Assembly: GCA_964036195.1 (NCBI GenBank)
Contig: OZ038454.1
Location: 10,106,001-10,170,000, forward strand
Direction: 5' to 3'
DNA from: Sphaerolaimus hirsutus
Taxonomy: Eukaryota > Nematoda > Chromadorea > Monhysterida > Sphaerolaimidae
Length of the DNA stretch: 64,000 bases
In this document: positions 43,673 through 54,801 of the stretch, in pieces
How positions within the stretch are numbered: the first letter of the stretch is position 1
Layout of the letters: each line of letters opens with the position of its first letter
Position numbers and translations under genes: made by a program
Notes under the pieces: model-generated
Told to the model about the DNA's origin: nothing
What the model saw: the letters and a program-made list of their open reading frames with translations, nothing else
The model's database searches: none

Positions 43673-44136
43673 GTCCCAAATTGAATTCACAGAAATACAT
43701 TTTCTTTACGCGTATGCGTCAAAAATGTACGCGTACGTGTGAGTAAGTTACTTTTTCAAAAAGTATATGTAAACGTATTTACCGCGTACTCGCGTACGCG
43801 TATTAGTCGAGTAAACGTACGTATTTTTTAACAACTCTGTTGTACTGTCTGCCACGCTGTTTAGATTTGTGCTATTAGGGGAAACGTCAACGCCAACGCT
43901 AACGGATCTTTTAAACCAATGTACTTTTTACACTAGCCCTAGGCAAATGACCTATCTGTCTGTTGCTCAGCAAAGACGTTTTGAACGATAAAAATGCGTG
44001 CACTGTAAAAAGCACTTCACTTTCACTAGAAGCGAGACTTCTAGTGAAATGCCACAAACAAGTTTTGCAATAGATAAGTGTTTATATGTCACTTTTATGA
44101 GACTTATTGATCCATCATTTGTTCAATTGAAACAAC

Positions 44137-44646
44137 ATATAATTGAGGCCTCTACTTCTAAAAGTCGACAAGTCCACAAAATGTGATTTTGAGTAAATCG
44201 CATTTTAAGTTTCGGACCCAATTCCAGGCCCGTGGTGCGTGTCCAATTTGGCTCTCTCATGCTTTCCATTAAGTTCCATATGTTGACAATAAAGTGTCTA
44301 AATTTTCAGCCCCTGCTCTCAACCTTTATGTGAAAAATTGGGTGTCCATAGCTTTCCATTCAGTCAGAGAAAAACTGTTTTTTTGGGGGGGGAATTGGAC
44401 TTGTCGACTTCTTGCACTAGAGTACATTTTTGTTCCCGGGGAGGCATTTCTTGCCCGAAATTTTTGAATTTTTCCCAAAAAATGTCAAATTTTGCACTTT
44501 GCCATATGGGCATGTGAGGTCAAAAATTTTATGGAAAATGATAAAAAATGTGCGGAAGTAGCCCCAGATGACGTTTCCACGCCTAACTCGAAATTTTCAT
44601 ATTTTGGACTTGTCGACTTTTAGAAGTAGACGCCTCAATTATATTA
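44137..44646. repeat. TIR element with ACTTCTAAAAGTCGACAAG ends
   Basis: ATATAATTGAGGCCTCTACT on the left and its complement-like AGTAGACGCCTCAATTATAT on the right; inner arms repeat GTCGACAAGTCC / GGACTTGTCGAC. A related, interrupted copy spans about 30220-31095. Confidence 0.7.
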
Positions 44647-44703
44647 GGTAGACAAAATATTTACACAGTGCTAGTTTCTTCAACCGACCCTTCTTCACAT
44701 AAG

Positions 44704-44950
44704 TAGGGTTGGGAAAACGACCCGCCCCGACCCGAACCCGATACCCGCACATTTTTGGAACCGATACCCCATACCTACCCAACTCTACTACCTGAACCCG
44801 AACCCGATGCCTGACCTCAATACCCGAACCACCACTCAATACCTGAAAATATATGCAAAAGTTTAAAACACACTTAAAATACCCAACGCGAACTATTTGG
44901 GAACAGATACCCGATACCCGAATACAAAAATTTTGTATTTCCCAACCCTA
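44704..44950. repeat. TIR element with ACCCGA arms
   Basis: TAGGGTTGGGAAAACGACCC at the left and TTTCCCAACCCTA at the right. The interior is CCCGAACCCGATACCC-type short repeats. About 250 bp. Confidence 0.65.
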
Positions 44951-45045
44951 ACAAGTAGAACACTACCTCAGAAAGGAAATCATGGATACTGTATATCCTC
45001 GAATTACCCCCCCCCCCTTGTAATTGACCCGCCTCGAAATATTCC

Positions 45046-45240
45046 CAGGTGCCATTTCCGTAAAATGAGAAGTGAGAAGTGAAATGGCAAAGGCGAAGTA
45101 AAATCGCAAAGGCGAAGTGAAATGGCAAGTGAAATATTGGCAAGTAAAATGGCAAAAGCGAAGAGAAATTACTTTTTATTTTATTATTTTTTCACTTCGC
45201 TTTTGCCATTTCACTTCTCACTTTGCGGAACCGGCCCCTG
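45046..45240. repeat. Short TIR element with GTTCCGC ends and GAAATGGCAA arms
   Basis: CAGGTGCCATTTCCG to CGGAACCGGCCCCTG; arms repeat GAAGTGAAATGGCAAA and the complement. Same end family as 34243 and 38016. The preceding 44988-45045 is a fragment of the CTCGAAATACCCC family. Confidence 0.6.
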
Positions 45241-45499
45241 GTCTACCTAAGCGAGCTGGGGAAATAATGAACCCCTCGATATACCCACACCCTTAATTTT
45301 TTACAGAGGATTCATATGAAGAAAAAAAAACAGTTTTCGTTTTCTGTGCAATGCCTAACACACATTAAACACATTGACTGAGTTGCATTAGGACAGGGCT
45401 GATACTGTCTACCTATTCACTTATATACCTATAGATGCTTATATTTACATTTTGGTTATTCTTCAGTTTTTCAACATCTAAGTACCTATGTGCAATTTC

Positions 45500-45645
45500 A
45501 CACATTTTCAGGGGAATAATAGACACCACCTCGATTAACCCACCCCCCCCCCCCTTGAAAAAAACTCTCTCATTGAATTCACCCCTCTCAAACTTTCCCT
45601 GCGAAATAATAAACTCTCTGGGGGTACTTCGAGGAAATACGCTAA
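45500..45645. repeat. Degraded CTCGAAATACCCC-family copy
   Basis: ACCACCTCGATTAACCCACC on the left and GGGGGTACTTCGAGGAAATA on the right are recognisable relatives of the 46417 element. Diverged, no flanking duplication resolved. Confidence 0.5.
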
Positions 45646-46416
45646 CTGTTTTTACGCAACCAATTGATCTGAAAATTGGAGTCTTGTTTCCAATTCTGTG
45701 CGTAGTTCTCCTATAGCTCAGGGCGGTCTAGAGTTCTTTAGTTTCAATCTTCATATTTTCGTTCATCTGATCGTATTATGCGTGATTTACAGCATAACGA
45801 TAAAACATAATAGTACTGTGGAACCAGACAGAAGGTCCAGTGTAGGGGGCCGCTAATTGCAAATATTTGCCGCCATTGTCCAAGTGGTAGAATAGAGCTT
45901 TGTAATCGATGCCTTTGTAATCGGTGGGCTTTCTGCTATGCATCCTGTTACCTGTTAGTGTACAAGCGTGTCAAAAAATAGAAAATCTGGCAACGCGTGC
46001 AGCATGTTACACTACCGCTCTTTTGTTTAAAATGCCACTTAAAATGAAAAGCCTTTTCAATTTACAGGTTGAGACATGGGAAATATTAAAAAGTTACCAC
46101 GATACGAAATCGTCTACTCTAACATTTCACATGCCTAATCATTTTTACAGCAGAATGGAATTCATTTGTGCCACATTCTGGGGCTGGAAAAGTGCCTATG
46201 CCAGACAAAGCAATAAATTTATTGACCTAATAATCAATCACTAGCAAGACTATCCACGATGTTGTTGTGAAAATTCTTCTCCAGTTCACTGATGTGAATA
46301 TAACATATGTAGTCTATACATATGCACTGCAGAACATCTGTCATTTTATGGATCAAAACAATACCCTCAATGGTATGTAATTTATATTTTTACAATCATA
46401 GGCAGATATAGGTAGA
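45646..46416. other. AT-rich DNA, no defensible gene
   Basis: The longest open stretch (45924-46244) begins with GTG rather than ATG, has no recognised domain and no splice support. Otherwise unremarkable. Confidence 0.4.
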
Positions 46417-46756
46417 TACCGTATTTCCTCGAAATACCCCCCCCCCTCGAAATACCCCCCCTCGTTTGACCCCCCCCCCCCTCTCGGGACCACTATGAAA
46501 CAATCACCCCCCCCCTCGAAATACCCCCCCCCAAATTGAGTGTAAAGGGAACGTACATGACAATAACTGTAGTTTGTGTTCTGCACTACGTAGAACACAA
46601 ACTGCCGTATTTGTCATGTACGTTCTCTTTACACTCAATTTGGGGGGGGGTATTTCGAGGGGGGGGGGTGATTGTTTCATAGTGGTCTCGAGAGGGGGGG
46701 GGTCAAACGAGGGGGGGGGTATTTCGAGGGGGGGGGTATTTCGAGGAAATACGGTA
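46417..46756. repeat. Near-perfect 340-bp palindrome (CTCGAAATACCCC family)
   Basis: TACCGTATTTCCTCGAAATA on the left and its exact complement on the right. The halves stay almost perfectly complementary to the centre, including CACTATGAAACAATCACCCC and ACACTCAATTTGG. The loop is only a few bases (near 46580-46595). The most intact copy in the window; the poly-C/poly-G tracts differ in length between arms. Confidence 0.85.
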
Positions 46757-46828
46757 TTATTGAAACTTGATAGAAATAAAACCAAACCCGATTTTAAGAT
46801 GAAATTGTGACGAAGATACAGTATATTG

Positions 46829-48300
46829 TAGGGTGTCAAAAAAATTTCACTTTACGGAAAATGGAAAACTGAAAGGTAAATAAAAATTCTGCCGGAAAAC
46901 GGAAAGGTAAAAAAATTTCACTCAGCGGAAAACGTAAAACGGAAAGGTAAAAAAAATTATCAGCCGGAAAACGGAAAACGGAAAAATGAAATGCCGGAAA
47001 ACGGAAAACGGAAAGCAAAATTTTCACGGAAATGGAAAAAATAAAGTGAAATTTGCACGGAAATGGACAAATTTGCATGCAGGTTTGCCTGTTTGGATTT
47101 GATTGTGGTAGCTGTACATTCTGCAACTATGGATCATGCCAGTAACATCACTTGTAGTTCAAGCTTAACTGAACCAACAAAAAATCATCAAAAAGGTAGC
47201 AAAAATACACTACAACAACAATAAAGTTGGAGTAGATGTGGGTCAACATGGGGGCCCACAACCCCAAGACACAGTTGGGAGAGCAAGTTTATTGCACAGT
47301 GCTGAACTGAACATGCATCACAAAAGGTCATAGGTGGTGTGCACTTGAAACATAACAATTGCGGGTTTGGTAATAACCCCATCTACACTACTAATCAACT
47401 CCTTGGGGGGTAACCAGATTATATGACTTTGGATAATCATAAAAAAGTAAGAGATACAACAGAGTTTACAAGTTCCACGTATCTGAAGTTACAAAAACCA
47501 ATGAACAATGTTTGCATGGGAAAACAGAAAAGCTTATACACAAAAGAGTTTCCTCAATCAAATGAACAAATTTCATGTCTTGCATTGACAGCAGGTCTTT
47601 TATCCAACATCCATCGACTTGGACTTCTGCTGCACTTTCCTTGATGTGTTGCATGGGGGCTTGACCATTTGGCAACATTTGCAGAATCAGCAGTCTTCCC
47701 ATATCGATAGGCGGGTGGTCGTAACTTGATGTCGCAGGTTGACAAATCAGCCAAATCAGTTTGTGTGGTGATGTTGCGCAGACTGGCCAGGTAGTTGGGA
47801 TTTCCAAGCAGAATCGAGCCATCGGCAGCAAACATCTTGACTCTGAGTTTTGTGAGCATGTCTCTCTTTTCACGTCTTTGTGGGCATGTCCGATACAGAT
47901 TTGGATACAGATAAAAATTATGAATGACACAAGAACTTGGTAGAAAAAAACACCATAGTGGAAAAAGATAAATTCAGATTGGAAAAATAATGGAAAAATG
48001 TCAAAAAACTGAAAATCGAGCCAGAAAATGGAAAAATGGCCTGGAAAAATGGAAACGGAAAGGTAAAAAAATTTCAGCCGGAAAACGGAAAAATGGGCCA
48101 GAAAAACGGAAACGGAAAGGTTATAAAATTTTCAGCTGCCGGAAAACAGAAAACAGAAAGGTAAACAATTTTCAGCTGCCGGAAAACAGAAAACGAAAGG
48201 TAAAAAAATTTCAGCTGCCGGAAAACGGAAAACGGAAAGGTAAAAATTTTTCCTGCGGAAAGGCGGAAACGGAAAACGGAAACGGAAATTTGACACCCTA
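46829..48300. mobile_element. hAT-like non-autonomous element, TAGGGTGTCAAA family, 1472 bp
   Basis: Ends TAGGGTGTCAAA and TTTGACACCCTA. Exact 8-bp target duplication GTATATTG at 46821-46828 and 48301-48308. Both ends carry GGAAAACGGAAA tandem motifs (46850-47060 and 47980-48295, same orientation). The 0.9-kb middle is unique, with an open stretch on the minus strand (47859-47554) that looks protein-like (AADGSILLGNPNYLASLRN) but is unrecognised; it may be captured host or transposase sequence. Confidence 0.9.
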
Positions 48301-49464
48301 GTATATTGGCGAAAATTGCAATTTCACTGGAATTATTAAAAAAACAGCAAATTCCCATGAAGATCAATACACAAGCTCAACTGTTGAACAAGCGTTGAAC
48401 ACATCAACCACTTATCTCCATCACCCTGCAGATTTACTACGTTCATTTCACACTCAACATTTTACAGGGTATTTTACATGACTTTTGACATTTTGCGTGA
48501 CATTTTACATTTTACAGAGTAAAATGTCATGTAAAATGTTGAATTAAGTTGTTAAGTTTTCTATGAAGTTTGTCAAACTATTTAAATATTCAACAAATTC
48601 AAAATTATCAGTAAAATTTATATAAACATTAAAAAATTACAAAACAGATAAATAGGTATGGGCATTCTGCATCTTATGCACGTACATGACATTCCACTAA
48701 AACCCAGACATAAATGGCAAACCGCCAGATAAAAACTGTCGTATCAAACCGGAATTTTAATCCTTTTTATGCAGTGCTCGAGTACTATGGTATTTCTGTA
48801 ACACGTTCAAGTACCTCAATTCATCTCATTTTTCCAATGCTGTCGTCAAACGGCTTCAGAATAGCGGATCTGTGTAGCAGCTGATAAGTGCGCTGGCTTA
48901 GCATTAGTGCGTTTTTGTATAGTCTACTGACTGCACACCTCACAGTGAAATCTACCATATCCCATCTGAATAAATGAACAAACAAAAAGATTTCTCATCA
49001 GATCACATTGCTCCCATTTTGGGTGGATTTGGTGCACAAATTTTCAGCTATCTTATTCATCAAAATATGGTAGCATTCATTGTAAGCCATTCTGTTTATC
49101 CAGTTTTTTATTTAGATCGGAATGGTTTTATTATCAGCTGAATTTGTGATGCATTCTGAACGAACCTCAAATTGGGTGGTAGCTCATAGCGCCGGCAGCT
49201 ATGAGGTATTGTACCCTATAGCTGTTCATATTTTGGGGTGAACGATGTTTTCGAAGTGAATCGATAATTATAATGTTATGTAAAATAGAATATCATCAAA
49301 ATTCGTAACGCCATTCCGCATTGTTTTACATATCTTAACCAATGTACTTAAACTTGAATTAAAAACATGATGTTTCTGTAATTCCTGGAAGCAACCCTGC
49401 AATGGCTTCGGATATTTCTGAATTGCATATACTCCGCGGACGCCACAGTTTACATTCGCACATA
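48301..49464. other. AT-rich DNA with a decayed introner-like fragment
   Basis: 48445-48545 contains TTTTACAGGGTATTTTACATG and ACATTTTACAGAGTAAAATG, resembling the inner arms of the introner-like family but without the CAGTCCCAGACC ends. No gene seen. Confidence 0.4.
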
Positions 49465-49646
49465 GCGTATTTCCTCGAAATACCCCCTTCAATTGAACCC
49501 CCCCCCCCTCGAAATACCCTCAAGTGTTTTTGAGCTTGGGAAAAAATCCCCCCCCCCTCGAATAAGTTCCCCTCCTCGAAATACCCCCTCAAAATTTCCA
49601 CTCTAAAAAAATAAACCCCCTGGGGGTATTTCGAGGAAATACGGTA
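49465..49646. repeat. Short CTCGAAATACCCC-family element
   Basis: GCGTATTTCCTCGAAATACC to TATTTCGAGGAAATACGGTA, 182 bp. A second diverged copy follows at 49713-49850. Confidence 0.65.
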
Positions 49647-49850
49647 GTTAAGTCTCATCCGTCAACGCCCCAATGCGATACTTTGCACACACAAAAACAA
49701 TAAAAATACACATACTGTATTTCCTTGAAATACCCCGTGGGTGGTATTTTTTCAGAGTGCAAATTTTAAGGGAGGATATTTCGAGGGAGTGGCTTATTCG
49801 AGGTGGTAGAGTTTTTATTTCACCAGAAATTTTCGAAAAAATACCCAAAA

Positions 49851-52099
49851 ACAGATTTTACATTCCCAAAACTGGTAATAACAAATGTGATAAACAGGAT
49901 ATATTTAGACATATCAAAATGTGGATAGCTATGCAAACCTTTGGAACAATTTTTCTTTTATCAATGATGACGTCATGACGGAGTACTTCATTCATAAAAA
50001 TGTAAGGCATACGGTCCGCTGAGTATACGGACCTCGTGAACCAATTGGAGCATTAAATTTACATTTCTGAAGCGTCTTCAGCGCGAACAACGTAGAAAGC
50101 CCACTGAAGTGTCTTTTTCGCATCGCCGTGAATATATTTTGCTCGACATTTCGGTATTTTCTTTCGAAATTATCACTTGCGTGAAATAGTTACCGTAAAT
50201 TCTCTAATAATGACGGCTTTGGCCCGCAGATTTTAATCCATTACTTGCTCATCAATTAGGGGCTCCAAAACATCTGGCCCTGGCACTGCACTGATCTGTA
50301 GTAAATACGCACCGTTCGCTGATAACGGTTTGGCGCTGGGACTAATCATTTAAGTCGGCACGATATACCTAACCCAATAACATTGGTGCTTGACATAGGT
50401 TTCTGTGCTTTTCCATCACTATAAGGCTTTGTTACAGTTACGTATTATATAAAACGTACACAGTAAATAATTCATATTCCTCGGTGGAAGAACGTCCTTC
50501 ATTTTTAAGTAAATTGCCTAGATTTTGTGTTACTAAATGAAGCTAACCTATTTATTTTAAACACTAAGACAATTTTAATTAAACATAAACACTGGTGTAA
50601 AATGAAACACCATGCTGAGGGAGGATTGGAGATAAAAACCACGCATCACGACCCAGAGTACATTATACACGGTAAAGGTTGACATAAAGTCGTGATTTTG
50701 TTTTTATTTTATGTAAAAAACAGTTATTTTTTACCTAAAATACCTAGGTATTTGGGGCAACGGAGATTTCAGAGTAGTAGACTAATTTTTTCTGCGACGA
50801 CTAATTTTTTCTGTTTCGAAAGTGTCGTGCATAAAACAATAGGCACCAGGCTATTGACGCCTGTAGAACGCCAAAGAAAAAAGCGCCATGGCGCTTAAGG
50901 TGCTTGACGCTACTGGTCTGAATGCTGAGAAGGCTATAGTGTTTTCGACTTTCAAAGTTCTGGCGCTTTTTACATTATTTAGGCAATGTTCTGCTATATT
51001 CTTATCACAAAAACTGAATGTTCATCCCAAAAAGTGAATAATTTGGGATACAAGATTCCGGTGTCTGAAAAGCATACGACAAGTAAAGATTAGTTTAACT
51101 CAAACCAAGTGTATGACATATCTACGTATTTATTGTCAGATACGCCCGGAGCCAACGCGACAAATGATTTGGGCTTTTGCGACTTCTACCCGCCTGCAAC
51201 ACCGCGATTGATAATTGTTGGCATTATTGGTGCGTGAACTAAAATGTGCCATGCATACTCGGCGGACAGCACACCTAGTATGAAAACCTACCATAATTGA
51301 ATGAATAAAATCTTGTGATAAATTTCGTAATCAATTATTCCACAGTAAAAACGAAATATTATGATGAAAAAAACTGTATAATTTTTGGTTCAATATTCAG
51401 ATGGGTTACGGTAGGTTTTCATACTAAGTGTGATGTCCGCCGCGTATACCTAAATATGACTTAAAAATTCACTTGAAATAACCACAGGCACGACCACAGC
51501 TTGCTTAAGTTTGGTTTTAAACTCACTTCTTGTTTTCATGTGGGCCGGCAGAAGGGCTAGAAGGAATTCACATTTTGTATACCTATTGGTGCTGGCTATT
51601 CTAGACACGGTTTTAGCAGGTCAGAGATAGTTTCATCATCACTGATTGAGATTTTTTCGTAATCTTTAACAGTTTTTGGCACAAAATCCACCAATTTCAG
51701 TTTGCTATCTGAGCGTGCTATCATTGAACATTGCAATGGATCATTTCAAAATTGCTGCATTGGTTGAGAAATGGTACAAGTGAGTTGAAATATTTACAAC
51801 GGCACTTCTACTCTCATCATAAATCCTACTCTCGAAGCCGCGGAAAGTTAAAACCGTATATGTAACTGCATCCGAAATCGCATCGCGATAGGCATGAAAA
51901 ATAAAATGCTTTAATTCCGCTGCGAACACACGTCACAGTACACTAAATTCATAATCAGAATACGGCCCAGGGCCCAGTCAGTTAAAGTTTTTAGCGCACG
52001 CCAATGTTCCAGCAAAATTGGGTGCCTTCTTTGGGCATTTTCGGTCAAATCCGGAAGCCACCCGAAATGCTGAAAAATACTTCAAATTCACAATCACAG
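49851..52099. other. Intergenic DNA with scattered repeats; expected site of the missing GPCR 5' exons
   Basis: 50872-50980 is a degraded GCGCCA-family copy. 51255-51447 is an inverted repeat (ATACTCGGCGGACA with TGTCCGCCGCGTAT, plus TAGTATGAAAACCTACC). The exons for transmembrane segments 1-2 of the downstream receptor should lie here or beyond, but none could be identified. Confidence 0.4.
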
Positions 52100-54588
52100 G
52101 TACATGGCCGTGCCGCTGACCATCGGCCACGTGGCCACAACTGCATCATCTATCTTGATCGTTCTAGCCACGGCAGAAAGGGCCGTTGTAGTGCGAGCGA
52201 TTTCTCCGGGTACTACGACCAGGTGCCAGTCCCAGACCCTGTAAAATGCCCTGTAAAAAATCAAATGTCATGCAAAGTGTCAAAAGTCTTGGAAAATGCC
52301 CGGTAAAATGGCAAACGTACGTTTGCCATTTTACCGGACATTTTACGTAATTCTTGACTCTTTCAGTGACATTTGACATTTTACAAGGCATTTTACGGGG
52401 TCTGGGACTGCCTCCAGACACAGGCGGCTGAAGGAATTTTTCACCACGAGAAGACTCTTTCTGATAATATTTGCCATGCTCATGGCCCTGTTGTCGAAGG
52501 GCACCATTTTCTGCGAAATCAGAGTTTGTTTTTGGAGCTTGGAAATCTTAATGTTTTTGACGGTGAACTCGCTGAACGCTGGTCAACTGAAGTTGACATT
52601 TCTCAGGTATTCCCAACCGGTTGCGATGATCCAATGACCGCCTTCGGTGCATCACTGTCAGATTTGGTCAAGAGAAATTGGCTGTACGGAGTATTCTTTC
52701 GATTTTGGTACAGAAACGTCATCACAGTATTTTTGCCGTTCGTATTATGCTTCATCTTGAACATTATTATTCTGAATGTGCTGCACGAGCAGCACGCGCA
52801 GCCGAACAAAACTGCGCATCGATCTCATAGATCGGTTAGTTCGCCGATGAAATTACAATCAGGGGGCAGTCCCAAGCCTTGTAAGGTGTGCAAAGTAAAG
52901 TGTCAAATGTCAATCAAAGCAAAAATAGAAGATTTTTGTACTGAAATTTGCATTACAATTGACACATTAGCTTACGTTTGTCATGACGATTGACATTTTG
53001 CATGATGTTTTACATGACATTTGACACTTTACTTTACACTTTACAGGGTCTGGGATTGCCGCCCGGTAAACTGATAATTTTTGGGCACCCCGATTCATCA
53101 TAAATTTATGACAGCCTATAAATGCCAATACCCAATCCCATAAATGGAAAATATGTCGCTCTAAAAAAATTCACGCATCGCGTCCATGCAGCCAGTTTAG
53201 CGCATTCCATTTATCAGACAACGGATGTTTTGAATTTCTGCTCAACGTGCTTCTGCCTGTCCGGTTATGCGGAAATTTATGAGCACAGATGTCTTCTTAT
53301 GCAGGTTCTACATTCTAAATACAAAAATAGATGTATACTAATAAAATACGTACTCACAGTACACAATGGCTCTGCGCACACTAGTTTACTGCCAGATTTT
53401 GATAAACTCAAAGATCCGCTTTGAACGCATTTGAGTTTACTGGAATGAGGTATTCTTAATCCAAACGAATGAGTTGACTAAAATCTCTCAGTGTGTACGC
53501 ACGCGCAATACACAAAACACAGTAGGTAAATTAATAAATTCATCAACAATCATCAATAACATAAATCAATAAATGCCGCTCGCACACAGGAAGCGATCCG
53601 GGCTGCCACCAGAATGTTAGCAACCATTGTCACAACATATTTGATAGCCAATGCCGTTGACGTCATAGTCACCGTGTGGGAATTCATCGACTTCGATAGT
53701 CTTTATAGCCTTGGGCCAATTTATACCTATGCCAGCGACATTGTGGGTTTGCGGGTTTCAATTTTTTCAATTTGGAAGTTGGAATTTTTGGGGGAGTTTT
53801 GAAGGTTACTCGCCTGATCCGTGATTCCGGTGGCAATTTTTTTGGCCATACCTAGCAGTAACTTTGTTCGGAATAACCATCCGGGTCGCCAGATTTTTTC
53901 ATCAACATTTTCGCGGTGTTTCACTGTAATTTTATAACGTGGTAAAAATACTAAATAGTTAACCACTTTCTGACTGGCATTGTGGGATTAGTTATTGAAA
54001 TAAGACTGTATGCAACATCGGGCCAGATTTGTGGCGCAAAGCCACTCAATGGCGTCAGCGCCGGCACAAAAATCGCCGTCTAATCTCGCATGATTCTCCT
54101 AATTCAGTCTGAAATCCATGATACAAAGAAGCCAATCGCATTAACGAAAGATCAAACGCAATTTTCCTTCCGGGTGCCTGCCCCAAACCCTGTAAAATGT
54201 AAAATGTCATGTTAAAGCACTGTAAAATGCCAAAAGTCACGCAAAGTGTAAAAATTCATGTAAAATACCCTGTAAATTGGCAAACGTATGTTTTCCAGTG
54301 TCATTTACAAGACATTTGCCATTTGACAGGAAATTTTACAGGGTCTGGGACTGCCTCCGCCTGTCATCAAACCTTACATTTCAATCCAACCCTCACCCCA
54401 GGTGTCCGTGCTGCGCGTGATGGTGTCCGCCCTGCGCCTGCCCATCTACTGCGCGTGCAGCGCCGAGGTGCGCACCGACCTGCGCTACTTGTGCACCGGG
54501 CAGCGGCCGGTCGAGTTGGCCATGTCCGAAACTACCAGAGACTATACTTCCGAGGCGCTGAGCATCGTGCACGATTGCAGGGTGAATG
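52100..54588 (+). CDS. Peptide GPCR, FMRFamide/myosuppressin-receptor type, TM3 to TM7
   Basis: Exons 52100-52222 (TM3: GHVATTASSILIVLATAER, with ERA in place of the usual E/DRY), 52418-52834 (TM4 RLFLIIFAMLMALLSKG; TM5 FRFWYRNVITVFLPFVL and FILNIIILNVL), 53590-53742 (TM6 AATRMLATIVTTYLIAN then TVWEFIDFD; start of TM7) and 54402-54588 (end of TM7 SALRLPIYCAC then AEVR). Junctions fit in phase. Within the second exon the frame shifts by one base between the TM4 end (IFCEIRV) and the second extracellular loop, near 52520-52550: a sequencing slip in a T-run, or a real lesion. TM1-2 are not found. The WEF-I-D and F-x-F-W-x-x-N-I-x-T-V-F-x-P-F style segments are typical of this invertebrate neuropeptide receptor group; the ligand is unknown. 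Intron 52223-52417 is an introner-like element, in intracellular loop 2. Confidence 0.8.
52223..52417 (+). repeat. Introner-like element forming an intron in the GPCR
   Basis: 195 bp. Begins GTGCCAGTCCCAGACCCTG and ends GGGTCTGGGACTGCCTCCAG. The first two bases are the donor and the last two the acceptor, and removal joins ..ACC-AG to A-CAC-AGG.. in frame (phase 2). The arms (AAATGTCATGC, CATTTTACAGGG) are complementary, so the intron can fold end to end. No ORF. Confidence 0.85.
52860..53065 (-). repeat. Introner-like element copy, inverted, inside a GPCR intron
   Basis: Starts CAGGGGGCAGTCCCAAGCC, the complement of the usual right end, and ends GGGTCTGGGATTGCCGCCC. In this orientation its termini do not coincide with an exon boundary; it lies within the intron between TM5 and TM6. 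About 205 bp, with arms of GTAAAGTGTCAAATG. Confidence 0.65.
54172..54358 (+). repeat. Introner-like element copy inside a larger GPCR intron
   Basis: GGTGCCTGCCCCAAACCCTG to GGGTCTGGGACTGCCTCC, about 187 bp. The terminal AG has been lost (CTCCG), and the true acceptor is 43 bp downstream at 54400-54401. Either a decayed introner whose acceptor was replaced, or a later insertion into an existing intron. Confidence 0.7.
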
Positions 54589-54801
54589 GTTGGTGGATGA
54601 TTAAATGTGTTCACGGTGGAATTCTAATTAGAAGAGAAAATGATGAGTGAAGTGGGAAGAGACTTGTAAAAAGCAACGGCAATCCAAGCAGTGACCAAGT
54701 GGAAAAATTTATGGTGTGGGTAGATTTGGCGTCACGGTGGCACCATTCCATGTGTAAACATTTATTACGTAAATACCTTCGCCGTTCTCAAAAAAACCCA
54801 G

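Noticed and set aside
45705..45730. TATAGCTCAGGGCGGTCTAGAGTTC, tRNA-like D-arm wording.
   Set aside because: No matching acceptor stem, anticodon arm or T-loop around it.
45924..46244. 106-codon open stretch with a hydrophobic start.
   Set aside because: It begins at GTG, has no family resemblance and no splice or neighbour support.
50872..50980. Fourth hAT-like GCGCCA element.
   Set aside because: Recognisable but too degraded: no intact left end and no 8-bp duplication; mentioned only as a fragment.
53599..53612. GGGCTGCCACCAG resembles the right end of the introner-like family.
   Set aside because: It is coding sequence of the TM6 exon (Arg-Ala-Ala-Thr-Arg); the real acceptor is CACACAG just before 53590 and no left end is present.
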